Of a DNA stretch of 64,000 nucleotides, positions 8,802 through 16,326 are shown in pieces (within the stretch, counting starts at the first letter, position 1; each line of letters starts with the position of its first letter). The position numbers and the translations under genes were made by a program. The notes beneath the pieces were generated by a model. That model worked only from the letters and a program-made list of their open reading frames with translations, ran no database searches and had not been told where the DNA came from. Source of the stretch: Candidatus Saccharimonadota bacterium (GTDB taxonomy: Bacteria; Patescibacteriota; Saccharimonadia; Saccharimonadales; Saccharimonadaceae). The stretch is taken from NCBI GenBank assembly GCA_017406405.1, contig JAFQYO010000014.1, positions 21,388 to 85,387 on the forward strand, in the 5' to 3' direction.

Positions 8802-9377
8802 ATGATTTCTCACATAAAAGGTATTCTCGAAGAAAAATTTGCTAACTCTGTTATTGTTGACGTTTCTGGTGTCGGCTACGAAATTACCGTCCCCAGTCTT
8901 GACTTTGAGTCGGTAAACCTCGGCGACGAAGTAAAATTTTATACTTTTCATAAAGTTTCAGAAACCGACGAAGCTCTCTTTGGCTTCCTTTCTCTCGCCG
9001 CAAAAAAACTGTTTGAGCTTCTTATTTCCGTAAACGGTGTCGGCCCAAAAGCCGCCGTTTCGATTCTCTCGCTCGCTTCTCCCGAAGAAGTTCGAAACGC
9101 CATCGCAAACGCCGATTCCGTCTTCGTCTCGAAGGCGCCCGGAGTAGGGAAGAAATCCGCTGAACGGATAATTGTCGACCTTCGCGACAAAGTAGGTATC
9201 CCTTCTCGCTATGGCGCGACCGTCATAAATACCCCCGGAAAACCAAACGAAACCGACGAAGCTCTCGACGCTCTAATCGCTCTCGGTTTTCCGCTTAAAG
9301 AAGCGACCGCCGCTCTCGAAAATGTCGACCCGACTCTCCCCGTTGACGAGAGAATCAGACTTGCATTAAAGAAGTAA
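8802..9377 (+). CDS. ruvA: Holliday junction DNA helicase subunit RuvA
   Basis: Tetrameric Holliday junction-binding protein that loads RuvB. 191 residues: an OB-fold N-terminus ('MISHIKGILEE', 'VGYEITVPS'), two helix-hairpin-helix motifs ('LISVNGVGPKAAVSIL' and 'APGVGKKSAERIIVDL'), and a C-terminal RuvB-binding domain ('EALDALIALGF'). Lies 3 bp after ruvC, with a TATAAT 6 nt upstream, so it can be read both from the operon and from its own leaderless transcript. Confidence 0.95.
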   Translation: MISHIKGILEEKFANSVIVDVSGVGYEITVPSLDFESVNLGDEVKFYTFHKVSETDEALFGFLSLAAKKLFELLISVNGVGPKAAVSILSLASPEEVRNAIANADSVFVSKAPGVGKKSAERIIVDLRDKVGIPSRYGATVINTPGKPNETDEALDALIALGFPLKEATAALENVDPTLPVDERIRLALKK

Positions 9378-9383
9378 ATGTGA

Positions 9384-9389
9384 TAAAAT
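9384..9389 (+). promoter_or_regulatory. Promoter -10 of rplS
   Basis: TAAAAT preceded by TG; 29 nt before the start, leaving a leader with AAAGG (9408-9412) as ribosome-binding site. Confidence 0.55.
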
Positions 9390-9418
9390 GTCCCTAATTG
9401 TCTAAATAAAGGTTAAAA

Positions 9419-9889
9419 ATGAGTTTTTCTATTCTACAAAAAATTGGTGAAGACCAGAAAAAGAAAGCTGTCGTCGACGTCCGCTCTGGCGACACCGTAA
9501 AAGTCACCCAAAAAATCAAAGAAGGCGACAAATTCCGTCTCCAGGTTTTCGAAGGCGTCGTTGTTCGCGTCGAACGAAAAGAGTCTCATACCGCTCGCAT
9601 CGTTGTCCGAAAAATCGCTTCTGGTGTTGGCGTCGAAAAATCTTTCCTTCTTCATTCTCCGCTCGTCGAAAAAGTCGAAGTCGTAAAACGCGCTAAAGTC
9701 CGCCGCAACAACCTTTCCTACCTCCGCGAACGCTCCGGAAAATCCGCTCGTCTTGCTGCGAAAGATTTCGACCGCGCCGCTGTGAACTCTCTTAAAGAAG
9801 CTGAAGAAGTCCTCGAAGCCGAGAAAAACACCGAAGAAACTCAAGAAGAAGCTCGAAACCCAAAAGGTCCCGCCGAGCCTGAAGAATAG
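9419..9889 (+). CDS. rplS: 50S ribosomal protein L19 with C-terminal extension
   Basis: Large-subunit protein at the 30S-50S interface. Residues 1-110 match L19: 'DVRSGDTVKVTQKIKEGDK', 'QVFEGVVV', 'FLLHSPLVEKVEVV' and 'KVRRNNLSYLRE'. It is 156 residues, about 40 longer than the usual 115-120, because of a Glu/Lys-rich low-complexity tail ending 'GPAEPEE'. Unlike many neighbours it has a short leader with a Shine-Dalgarno. It converges on the serine hydrolase gene with only about 10 bp between stops and no clear hairpin. Confidence 0.95.
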   Translation: MSFSILQKIGEDQKKKAVVDVRSGDTVKVTQKIKEGDKFRLQVFEGVVVRVERKESHTARIVVRKIASGVGVEKSFLLHSPLVEKVEVVKRAKVRRNNLSYLRERSGKSARLAAKDFDRAAVNSLKEAEEVLEAEKNTEETQEEARNPKGPAEPEE

Positions 9890-9899
9890 ACCCCTCCTA

Positions 9900-11003
9900 C
9901 TAAACCTCTCCCTCGACAACAAGTTGATGTATCATAAAAATCCGATGAGAAAGATCTTTGACGATTGTTGTGCTATTTGAGCGCCATCCTTCCGTCGACA
10001 ACATCACGACCGCATAAGGACTATCCGCAAATATAATCCCAACTTCGTGATAATTGTTCCCGTACAACCCGTTTTTATACATATGTACCGGGCTCCCAGA
10101 AAAACTTAAATTATCCCAAAAATTGTTGATAAAATACAACCGTAGTTCTTCGCCATGTGGACTATTATTTATGAGCTCCCAGAGATGCTTCCACTCTGCA
10201 AGCTGGTCTTCGACCGTTGTATCGCAAAAATAATAAGTACCTCCGTATAATTCTGACCCCTTCAGATGTTTTTTCATCCCGATTTGCTCCCCATATCTTC
10301 TTAAATTCTCTATTCCAAATCTCTGGACAAGCGCGATATGTGCTGAATTGTCGCTATAAGTAATCGCTCGTCTAACCAGCGCTCGGCTCGTCGCATCAAC
10401 ATCTCCGGTTTCGAAAGCATACATTGCATCCGCCGTCTTCACTAAACTCGCCCCATAATAAACTTTTTCCCCCTGGAACATATAAGTCCGCCCTGTTTGA
10501 AAATTATAATATCCGAAACTAATATCCCACCCATTATTTTTTATATATGCTTCGAGTTCCTCGAAATTCTTCGTTGGCGTTGACTGGAAGGTGTACCACG
10601 TCTTATAAACAAACACGAGCCGTGTTGTTTCGGCTAAATTTCCCGCTTCGTCTCTTACGGAGTATTTCAACTTATAAACTCCCGCTCGATTCGTATCGAC
10701 CTCGCCCGAAGTTTCGACTTTCTCGGTTAGTTCTCCGTCGACATCATCTCTTGCCGTAAAACCCGGCTCGAAGAAGCTCCGCCCCTCAAAAAGTCCGATC
10801 TCTGCGTCTCCCTCGAGCACAATTTCCGGCGGAGTCGTGTCTGGGGCGACTTCAGCTTCCACGGCCACGTCAATTTCTAGCGCGCTCCGCTTTTCTTCGC
10901 CAGAAGTCTTTATTCCTGAAAGAATAAATAGCCCTACTCCGAACAGGAGAAAATCAACAAAAATCATTCCCCCGGTTGCTAAAAGAATTGTCCGTTTTTT
11001 CAC
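9900..11003 (-). CDS. Secreted or membrane-anchored serine hydrolase (class A beta-lactamase-like) with Ig-like domain
   Basis: 367 residues. An N-terminal hydrophobic helix (about 6-30) acts as signal or anchor. Next comes an Ig-like domain (about 57-133, 'TPPEIVLEGDAEI' to 'VRDEAGNLAETTRLVFVY') of the DUF5011/HYR type. The C-terminal part resembles class A beta-lactamase/transpeptidase folds: Ser186-x-x-Lys189 ('GASLVK'), 'YSDN' (SDN triad 217-219) and 'YKNG' in place of K-T/S-G. It could be a D-Ala carboxypeptidase-like enzyme acting on peptidoglycan or a beta-lactamase relative. The start is GTG at 11003 with AGGG upstream; a TATAAT lies farther upstream, so this one has a leader. Confidence 0.75.
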   Translation of the reverse strand: MKKRTILLATGGMIFVDFLLFGVGLFILSGIKTSGEEKRSALEIDVAVEAEVAPDTTPPEIVLEGDAEIGLFEGRSFFEPGFTARDDVDGELTEKVETSGEVDTNRAGVYKLKYSVRDEAGNLAETTRLVFVYKTWYTFQSTPTKNFEELEAYIKNNGWDISFGYYNFQTGRTYMFQGEKVYYGASLVKTADAMYAFETGDVDATSRALVRRAITYSDNSAHIALVQRFGIENLRRYGEQIGMKKHLKGSELYGGTYYFCDTTVEDQLAEWKHLWELINNSPHGEELRLYFINNFWDNLSFSGSPVHMYKNGLYGNNYHEVGIIFADSPYAVVMLSTEGWRSNSTTIVKDLSHRIFMIHQLVVEGEV

Positions 11004-11063
11004 AATAACCCTAAAACCTTATGCTTATTATACCAAATTTCTCCCAAACTCAGAAAAGTTTCG

Positions 11064-11069
11064 TATAAT
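11064..11069 (+). promoter_or_regulatory. Leaderless promoter -10, rnhB fusion
   Basis: TATAAT ending 6 nt before the ATG at 11076. Confidence 0.75.
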
Positions 11070-11075
11070 TTCTAT

Positions 11076-12065
11076 ATGAAATCCATTCTCGGCATCGACG
11101 AAGTTGGTCGCGGACCTTGGGCCGGACCGCTCGTAATCGGGGCTTGTATTCTTCCTCGCGAAACAGATGATTCTTTGTCGTCGTGGACCGATGCGTTGAC
11201 CGACTCAAAAAAGCTCTCGAAGAAAAAACGCGAAGAACTTTCCGATTTAGTTTTGAAAAACGCCCTAGCGACTGGTCTTGGTTGGGTCTCGAGCCATGAG
11301 CTTGACGGGCTCGGCCTCTCGGGCGCCCTAAAACTCGCCGCTCGTCGCGCCGTATCCGAGATTAAACTGAAGAAAGTCCCTTTTTCTGAAATCGTTATCG
11401 ACGGAACCGTTAATTTCCTCGCAGACACTTCTCTAGAAAACTACGTCTCGACTCTCAAAAAAGCCGATTTGCTCGTCAAAGAAGTTTCCGCCGCTTCAAT
11501 TATCGCAAAAGTTGCTCGCGATACCTATATGGAATCTCTCTCGGACATTTATCCGGATTACGGTTTCGAAAAACATGTTGGTTATGGTACTTCCGCGCAT
11601 AAATCCGCCCTTGAACGCTTAGGCCCTTGCCCCGAACATCGTCTTAGCTTTCGCCCAATCCAAAAACTGGTTGATGGTACCGAAAAATCCTCTTCTTCTC
11701 CGTCTAAAAAATCCCCGACCACAAAACAACTCGGCGACCATGCCGAATCTATTGTTGCTGATTTTCTTGTCAAAAACGGTCACACTCTCGTCGCCAGAAA
11801 CCACAAGACCCGGTTTTACGAAATCGACATTATCTCGACTAAATCTGACAAAATTTATTTCACAGAAGTAAAATACCGTAAGGAATCCTATCGCGGCTCT
11901 CCATTTTCTATGATTACCGAAGAAAAACAGTCCCAAATGACCTTCGCCGCCGAATCTTTCTTAAAGTTTTCTCCAATCTTAAAGGAAAACTTTTCGCCCC
12001 TTCTCGCCGTCGCCTCTGTTTCGGGCCCCGATTTTCATTTTGACGACTGGTTTCCGCTCTCATAA
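11076..12065 (+). CDS. rnhB: RNase HII fused to a YraN/UPF0102 nuclease-like domain
   Basis: Residues 1 to about 195 are RNase HII, which removes RNA from RNA-DNA hybrids: 'GIDEVGRGPWAGP' with the DE pair at 7-8, 'DSKKLSKKKRE', 'VIDG' and 'AASIIAKVARD'. A Ser/Lys/Pro linker (about 197-212) joins a second domain, residues 214-329, with the UPF0102 signature 'LGDHAESIVADFLVKNGH', 'RNHKTRFYEIDII' and 'FTEVKYRK', which is a restriction-endonuclease-like fold with E-x-D...E-x-K. The two genes are neighbours in many bacteria; here they are one reading frame of 329 residues. No frameshift is involved. Leaderless start. Confidence 0.93.
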   Translation: MKSILGIDEVGRGPWAGPLVIGACILPRETDDSLSSWTDALTDSKKLSKKKREELSDLVLKNALATGLGWVSSHELDGLGLSGALKLAARRAVSEIKLKKVPFSEIVIDGTVNFLADTSLENYVSTLKKADLLVKEVSAASIIAKVARDTYMESLSDIYPDYGFEKHVGYGTSAHKSALERLGPCPEHRLSFRPIQKLVDGTEKSSSSPSKKSPTTKQLGDHAESIVADFLVKNGHTLVARNHKTRFYEIDIISTKSDKIYFTEVKYRKESYRGSPFSMITEEKQSQMTFAAESFLKFSPILKENFSPLLAVASVSGPDFHFDDWFPLS

Positions 12066-12088
12066 AAACCGCCCCTTGCGGAGCGGAA
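12064..12088 (-). terminator. Terminator for the minus-strand membrane gene
   Basis: On the minus strand CCGCTCC-gcaa-GGGGCGG followed by TTTTTA. On the plus strand the stem carries a C/A mismatch and lacks a T-run, so it mainly serves the minus gene. Confidence 0.75.
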
Positions 12089-12101
12089 AGTTTTCGAAAA
12101 A

Positions 12102-12392
12102 CTACAGGTTCATTTCTAGGAGAAAAGGCCAAATGAATTTGATGGCGAGTGCGATTGTTATAGCTATAAGAGTAAATCCGAAGAGCATGAGGAAAGAGCC
12201 AAGTAAAATCCTCACTAAATCATAAGCCTTTTTACCTCTCTCGCCATCTTCCTCTAATATGCTCTTGAGGTCGTTAGACATCAGGTTAGAAAAGAATAAG
12301 AGCATAACCCCGCACCCGCCTAGATATAGACCAATTATCCCTAAAAACAAAACGATAAAGAACATCAGTACCGACAAGATTGCTTCTTCCAT
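12102..12392 (-). CDS. Small two-helix membrane protein, unknown
   Basis: 96 residues with two strongly hydrophobic helices (about 5-35 and 61-90) around a short charged loop 'LKSILEEDGERGKKAYD'. I recognise no family. The start ATG is preceded by AGAGGAGGGG and by a consensus promoter (TTGACA-17-TATAAT at 12432-12460), so it looks well expressed. Divergent from the NrdR-box promoter; one NrdR box ends 14 bp from its -35, so shared control is possible. Confidence 0.75.
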   Translation of the reverse strand: MEEAILSVLMFFIVLFLGIIGLYLGGCGVMLLFFSNLMSNDLKSILEEDGERGKKAYDLVRILLGSFLMLFGFTLIAITIALAIKFIWPFLLEMNL

Positions 12393-12431
12393 AACCCCTC
12401 CTCTTGAAGAACTACTCTGGACTATATTTTT

Positions 12432-12460
12432 ATTATATCAAAAATTCCTAAAATTGTCAA
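12432..12460 (-). promoter_or_regulatory. Consensus promoter of the small membrane protein
   Basis: Minus strand TTGACA - 17 nt - TATAAT, followed by a leader of about 30 nt with AGAGGAGG. Confidence 0.85.
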
Positions 12461-12473
12461 GTTATATTAAAAA

Positions 12474-12489
12474 ACACTATATATAGCGT
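12474..12489 (+). promoter_or_regulatory. NrdR box 1
   Basis: ACACTATATATAGCGT matches the NrdR consensus acaCwAtATaTwGtgt at 15 of 16 positions. It lies 32 bp upstream of box 2, the tandem spacing typical of NrdR operators. Confidence 0.85.
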
Positions 12490-12498
12490 ATTTTTCTA

Positions 12499-12528
12499 TT
12501 GACAAACACTATATATAGCGTATATAAT
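12499..12528 (+). promoter_or_regulatory. NrdR-controlled promoter
   Basis: TTGACA (12499-12504), 18-nt spacer containing NrdR box 2, TATAAT (12523-12528). Leader of about 45 nt with AAAAAGGAAAA before the ATG at 12582. Confidence 0.8.
12506..12521 (+). promoter_or_regulatory. NrdR box 2, inside the promoter spacer
   Basis: An identical 16-mer, ACACTATATATAGCGT, sits between the -35 and -10 hexamers, an ideal place for repression by the dATP/ATP-sensing regulator NrdR. Confidence 0.88.
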
Positions 12529-12581
12529 CAAAGCATAACCATTTTATAGAAGTCTAAAACAACTCAAAAAGGAAAAATGTC

Positions 12582-13028
12582 ATGAAATACATTGTTTATT
12601 TTCAGCCCTCAGATTTAGAAAAATTTGACCTTACTCGTTATAAAAAGTCCCTAAACTCTTATGCAAACATCCCCGATGGCGCGATCGAAACCGCCCTAAA
12701 AAATCTCGACCCTTATGAGATGCCTCATGTCTCCCTTCTCGTCCGCACGGGCGTTTCTCTCATCGAAAAATACGCCGACGAAGCTTCCGCAAAAAAATAC
12801 TATGACGACCATAAACAATATTTTGGCGAAAAATTTGAACGCCTCCGCCGAATCACCGGTTATCTCGTCGGTACTCTCGATCGCTGGAATGATGGAAAGA
12901 AAGCTGAAGAGCGCGAACGTGTAAAACACTCTGTGAACTCCTGTGTTGACGACCTCGTTCGCGACGCCCGCCTTCAAGACCAGATGCTTGCCCGAAACGC
13001 CGCCTACGCCGGAAAAATCTCCGAATAG
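12582..13028 (+). CDS. Small stand-alone protein with NrdD-like C-terminal glycyl-radical-type motif
   Basis: 148 residues, soluble. Residues 88-116 ('LRRITGYLVGTLDRWN' then 'DGKKAEERERVKH') closely resemble the C-terminal loop of class III (anaerobic) ribonucleotide reductase NrdD, in which the Gly of the R-[VIT]-[CT]-G-Y-L motif carries the radical; here that would be Gly93. The rest of NrdD is absent, and so are the zinc-binding CPxC pairs (one Cys only, Cys121). Two NrdR boxes in the promoter independently tie it to deoxynucleotide metabolism. By analogy with GrcA/YfiD, the spare glycyl-radical domain of pyruvate formate-lyase, it could be a radical-domain partner of NrdD. That role is inference. 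Confidence 0.75.
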   Translation: MKYIVYFQPSDLEKFDLTRYKKSLNSYANIPDGAIETALKNLDPYEMPHVSLLVRTGVSLIEKYADEASAKKYYDDHKQYFGEKFERLRRITGYLVGTLDRWNDGKKAEERERVKHSVNSCVDDLVRDARLQDQMLARNAAYAGKISE

Positions 13029-13065
13029 CTCCGCATAAATCTCCTAAACGAGATTTTGAATATGC

Positions 13066-13071
13066 TATAAT
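13066..13071 (+). promoter_or_regulatory. Leaderless promoter -10, PAP2 gene
   Basis: TGC-TATAAT ending 6 nt before the ATG at 13078. Confidence 0.75.
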
Positions 13072-13077
13072 AACTTT

Positions 13078-13830
13078 ATGAAACCAAAAAAAGCTTTTAT
13101 TCTTAGCGGAATTTTTCTCGCTATCGCAGTTGTCTTTAGCGTCGTTGTTAGCCGTGTTAATGTTCGTCCTGTGGAGATGGAGTCCGACTGCCCTTCTTCC
13201 GAGATTTCAGACAACGATTCTTCCTGCACCGAAGAAGAGACAAAGCCTGTTGGTCTTGCGACCCTGAACGAATCCGTCCGTTCATTATTCTCCTACGATA
13301 AAAACGGCATCAACCAATTTTGGTACAAATTCACGAATATTTCCGGCGCCTTCTGCGTCCTTCCGGCTGTTTATTTCGGCTGTCTCGGGCTTTATGAAGT
13401 TGTAAAGAGAAAAAGCCTTAAAAAAGTCGATCTCGAGCTGAAGCTCCTCGCCGTTTTTTATATTGTTGTCGTCGCTGTATATTTCATTTTCGATCATCTG
13501 ATTATCGTCAACTACCGCCCGACCTCCCCTCTCGAGCCTTCTTATCCGTCGTCTCATACTCTCTTCGCAATCACGATTTGCGGAAGCGCGATTCTTATCC
13601 TTCGTCGCCTCTATAAAAACAAAAAATCCGCCACTCTTGCGAGAATGTTTTTAGCAGTGCTTATAATCGCCACGGTTTTTGGTCGCCTTCTCGCTGGTGT
13701 GCACTGGTACACGGACATACTCGGCGGAATTTTCATCTCGATTTTTCTCCTCTCTGCCTTTTATACTGCTCTCGTTTCCCTTGAACCTAAAAATAAACCC
13801 GCGAACTCTACCCCTCTAGCCAAATCATAG
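13078..13830 (+). CDS. PAP2-family membrane phosphatase
   Basis: 250 residues with about six membrane helices. The acid-phosphatase signature is split as usual: 'YRPTSPLEPSYPSSHT' (about 143-158; equivalent of the PSGH motif) and 'GRLLAGVHWYTDILGG' (about 200-215; R-x5-H-x3-D). An acidic Cys-containing periplasmic loop follows the first helix. Family members dephosphorylate undecaprenyl pyrophosphate or phosphatidic acid/PG-phosphate at the membrane; the lipid substrate is not deducible. Leaderless start; the next gene begins 21 bp later from its own -10. Confidence 0.88.
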   Translation: MKPKKAFILSGIFLAIAVVFSVVVSRVNVRPVEMESDCPSSEISDNDSSCTEEETKPVGLATLNESVRSLFSYDKNGINQFWYKFTNISGAFCVLPAVYFGCLGLYEVVKRKSLKKVDLELKLLAVFYIVVVAVYFIFDHLIIVNYRPTSPLEPSYPSSHTLFAITICGSAILILRRLYKNKKSATLARMFLAVLIIATVFGRLLAGVHWYTDILGGIFISIFLLSAFYTALVSLEPKNKPANSTPLAKS

Positions 13831-13839
13831 TTTTTGTTA

Positions 13840-13845
13840 TATAAT
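13840..13845 (+). promoter_or_regulatory. Leaderless promoter -10, PD-(D/E)XK gene
   Basis: TATAAT ending 6 nt before the ATG at 13852. Confidence 0.7.
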
Positions 13846-13851
13846 ATATTC

Positions 13852-15162
13852 ATGAAATCCATAGACGATCTTGAATGTTATGTCATTTGCCGCATGTATG
13901 CCGGCGGATACATCAGTAACACTAATATCGGCCATGAAGTCATAAACCTTTTCTCCGCCGACAACGGTCATAACTACATTTACGTCACTGACGATGGTCT
14001 CGTCAACCCAAAATACAACAAAAAGGTCAAAGGTGTGATTCTCACCCGTATTTCTGATTCGATTCATAAACTAGAAGTTCTTGGTATTGCGAAACTTGAT
14101 GAAACTTCTCAGATTTCCTTCAAGTCAAACAAGTTAAAACGTCCCGACCGACTCGAAGAACAAAATCGTATTGTTGATGAGTTTCTAGCGAAGGAATCCG
14201 TGAACTATGGCGGAGTTCCTGTCGAAAAACTCTTCAATAAAAATATCTTTCGTGGCAAGGAAGAAGACTATCACCTCATTACCTTCCGCGCTAAAGAATT
14301 CTTACTCCCCTACCAGTCCGAAGACAAAAAGGTTTATATTTGCGACAAAAAATATACGGAACAATCTTCCTGTAATCTTTCCGAGATTATTTTTCCGAGC
14401 GAAAAGCTAAAACGCTATATCGACAACGAAGACTTCCCCGAAGACTTCAAAAAAATCACCGAACTGATAAATGACGAAACACTCTGGGATAAATCCCGCA
14501 AGTGCGAAAAGTTAAAATATGTCGGAAAAGAATTGAAAGAAGACAGTTCATTTAATTATCTCGACATCATCGGCAAACAAGACGACGAAAATGTTTTTTC
14601 AAATCTAATATCCTACTTTCTCGGCAACGACCAAAAGCTTTTTGTTCAGTTTTGTAAAGAAGTCTTAGATATCCCCGATTTCAGCGCCGACGCCAAAATC
14701 GAACGCGAAAAATCCGCAAACCGTTCTCGTATGGACCTTTATTTCACCGACGAAAAATACGCCGTTGTAATAGAAAATAAGATTAAATCCGAGATAAACA
14801 GCATCAACGAGCGCCATAGTTTTAACGGCGACCTTGTCCAGTCTCAACTCGCAGATTATTATAACTACGTCGAAAAAACCGCGAAAGACCGCGTCCGTAA
14901 ATACTTTATCTTAATGCCGAATTATCACCAAATCGACATCTCGAAATACAAACACAGCAAATCGTACAAAAAAATCTACTACGATCAACTTCTCAAATTC
15001 TTCAACAAACACAGCTACGCCAACAAAGATGAAGAAAAATACTACGAAGATTTTAAGAAAGCCCTTCTTCGCCACGCCGAGAACTATTATGACGACCAAT
15101 ACTTAATTATGAAGCGTCGTTTCCTTCGCAAAATCCAAGAATACCACCGGAAGAAAGACTAA
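13852..15162 (+). CDS. PD-(D/E)XK nuclease-superfamily protein
   Basis: 436 residues, soluble. The N-terminal half (1 to about 240) is unrecognised. The C-terminal half, from 'NVFSNLISYFLGNDQK', has the PD-(D/E)XK core: 'RSRMDLYF' (Asp near 295), 'AVVIENKI' (E-x-K near 307) and 'QLADYYNYV', the Q-x3-Y pattern of the PDDEXK_4 family seen in putative restriction or defence proteins. The gene stands alone, without an obvious methylase. The start was moved from a non-ATG codon at 13834 to ATG 13852 because a TATAAT ends exactly 6 nt before it and would overlap the longer form. Confidence 0.82.
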   Translation: MKSIDDLECYVICRMYAGGYISNTNIGHEVINLFSADNGHNYIYVTDDGLVNPKYNKKVKGVILTRISDSIHKLEVLGIAKLDETSQISFKSNKLKRPDRLEEQNRIVDEFLAKESVNYGGVPVEKLFNKNIFRGKEEDYHLITFRAKEFLLPYQSEDKKVYICDKKYTEQSSCNLSEIIFPSEKLKRYIDNEDFPEDFKKITELINDETLWDKSRKCEKLKYVGKELKEDSSFNYLDIIGKQDDENVFSNLISYFLGNDQKLFVQFCKEVLDIPDFSADAKIEREKSANRSRMDLYFTDEKYAVVIENKIKSEINSINERHSFNGDLVQSQLADYYNYVEKTAKDRVRKYFILMPNYHQIDISKYKHSKSYKKIYYDQLLKFFNKHSYANKDEEKYYEDFKKALLRHAENYYDDQYLIMKRRFLRKIQEYHRKKD

Positions 15163-15192
15163 ACTTCCTAGAATATTATATAAAAAATATGC

Positions 15193-15198
15193 TATAAT
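15193..15198 (+). promoter_or_regulatory. Promoter -10 of ychF
   Basis: TGC-TATAAT, 23 nt before the annotated TTG; leader of about 17 nt containing GAAAGG. Confidence 0.65.
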
Positions 15199-15221
15199 AA
15201 CAGATAGAATTTAACGAAAGG

Positions 15222-16217
15222 TTGGCTATCAACTTAAAAATCGGCATCGTTGGCCTCCCGAACGTCGGGAAATCTACTTTATTTAACGCTCTAACTAACG
15301 CTGGCGCTCTTGCCGCGAATTATCCTTTTGCGACCATCGAGCCAAACGTCGGAATTGTTCCGGTCCCTGATGATCGCCTCGAACGTCTCGGGAAAATCTA
15401 CGAAACCAACAAACTCGTCCCCGCGACTGTCGAATTTGTCGATATTGCCGGGCTTGTCGCTGGCGCTTCAAAAGGCGAAGGCCTTGGGAACAAATTCCTT
15501 GCTCATATCCGCGAATGTCACGCAATCTGCCATGTTGTCCGCGCCTTTAAAAACGACGATATCGTCCGCGCTGACTCAAAACCTGAAGATGACATCTTAA
15601 AACAAGCAAAAGACGACATCGACATTATCAACCTCGAGCTTGAACTTGCCGACGAAGAAACAAAAGAAAAGATTTCCGCAAAACGAAAAAAAGATCCGGC
15701 CGACGAGCATATTCCTTTCCTGACCGAAAAACCCGTAATTTATATGTTCAACATCGACGAATCCGGCTTGACTGACGATTCTCTAAAAACCTCTCTGAAA
15801 AATCTCGTCGCTCCTGCGCGCGCCGTCTTCGTCAACGCAAAACTCGAAGAAGAAATGTCTGGCATGTCTCGCGACGAGCGCAGGGAATTCCTTGCTTCTT
15901 ACGGCGTAAAAAACGACGCCCTTGAAGAACTAATCGAAGCTGCCTACGACACTCTCGGTCTCCAAAGCTTTCTGACCGCCGGGAAAAAGGAATGTCGCGC
16001 CTGGACCATCAAAAAGGGCGCCACAGCCCCAGAAGCCGCCGGCACCATCCATACCGATTTCGAGCGTGGCTTTATTGCCGCTCAAATCTGTAACTACTCC
16101 GACCTCGTTCGTCTCGGAAGCGAAAAAGCCGTCCGCGAAGCCGGTCTCATGAGAACCGAAGGAAAAACTTACAAAATGCAAGACGGCGACGTTGTCGAGT
16201 TTAAATTCAACGTCTAA
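15222..16217 (+). CDS. ychF: Obg-like ATPase YchF
   Basis: A ribosome-associated P-loop NTPase of the OLA1/YchF family, which prefers ATP. 331 residues, slightly shorter than the usual ~363. P-loop 'GLPNVGKST', switch region 'FVDIAGLVAGASKGEGLGN', the family's altered G4 motif 'NIDE' instead of NKxD, and the C-terminal TGS domain ('TIHTDFERGFIAAQ', 'QDGDVVEFKF'). The annotated start is TTG at 15222, but the Shine-Dalgarno-like GAAAGG directly abuts it. Six bases further, an ATC codon would give the family's usual N-terminus (x-N-L-K-I-G-I-V-G). The exact start is uncertain by two codons. Confidence 0.93.
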   Translation: MAINLKIGIVGLPNVGKSTLFNALTNAGALAANYPFATIEPNVGIVPVPDDRLERLGKIYETNKLVPATVEFVDIAGLVAGASKGEGLGNKFLAHIRECHAICHVVRAFKNDDIVRADSKPEDDILKQAKDDIDIINLELELADEETKEKISAKRKKDPADEHIPFLTEKPVIYMFNIDESGLTDDSLKTSLKNLVAPARAVFVNAKLEEEMSGMSRDERREFLASYGVKNDALEELIEAAYDTLGLQSFLTAGKKECRAWTIKKGATAPEAAGTIHTDFERGFIAAQICNYSDLVRLGSEKAVREAGLMRTEGKTYKMQDGDVVEFKFNV

Positions 16218-16221
16218 ACGC

Positions 16222-16250
16222 TTGACTTTTTCTAGAATCTGTGGTACGAT
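16222..16250 (+). promoter_or_regulatory. Strong promoter upstream of the 131-residue unknown gene
   Basis: TTGACT (16222-16227) - 17 nt - TACGAT (16245-16250). The predicted leader is about 70 nt. Confidence 0.75.
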
Positions 16251-16261
16251 AGAGAATAAGG

Positions 16262-16294
16262 CTTCGACCTGATTTTTTCGAAGGTTAGCACCTT
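16262..16294 (+). promoter_or_regulatory. Leader with two mutually exclusive hairpins
   Basis: CTTCGA (16262-16267) can pair with TCGAAG (16278-16283), while AAGGT (16281-16285) can pair with ACCTT (16290-16294). The two stems share bases 16281-16283, so only one can form at a time. No riboswitch family recognised. Confidence 0.4.
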
Positions 16295-16326
16295 AGAGAA
16301 AACAAAATGGAAAGGAGGTGATAGGT

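Noticed and set aside
12472..12523. Insertion-sequence ends or hairpin repeats from the duplicated AT-rich palindromes
   Set aside because: They match the NrdR box at 15/16 positions with operator spacing, and there is no transposase or target duplication.
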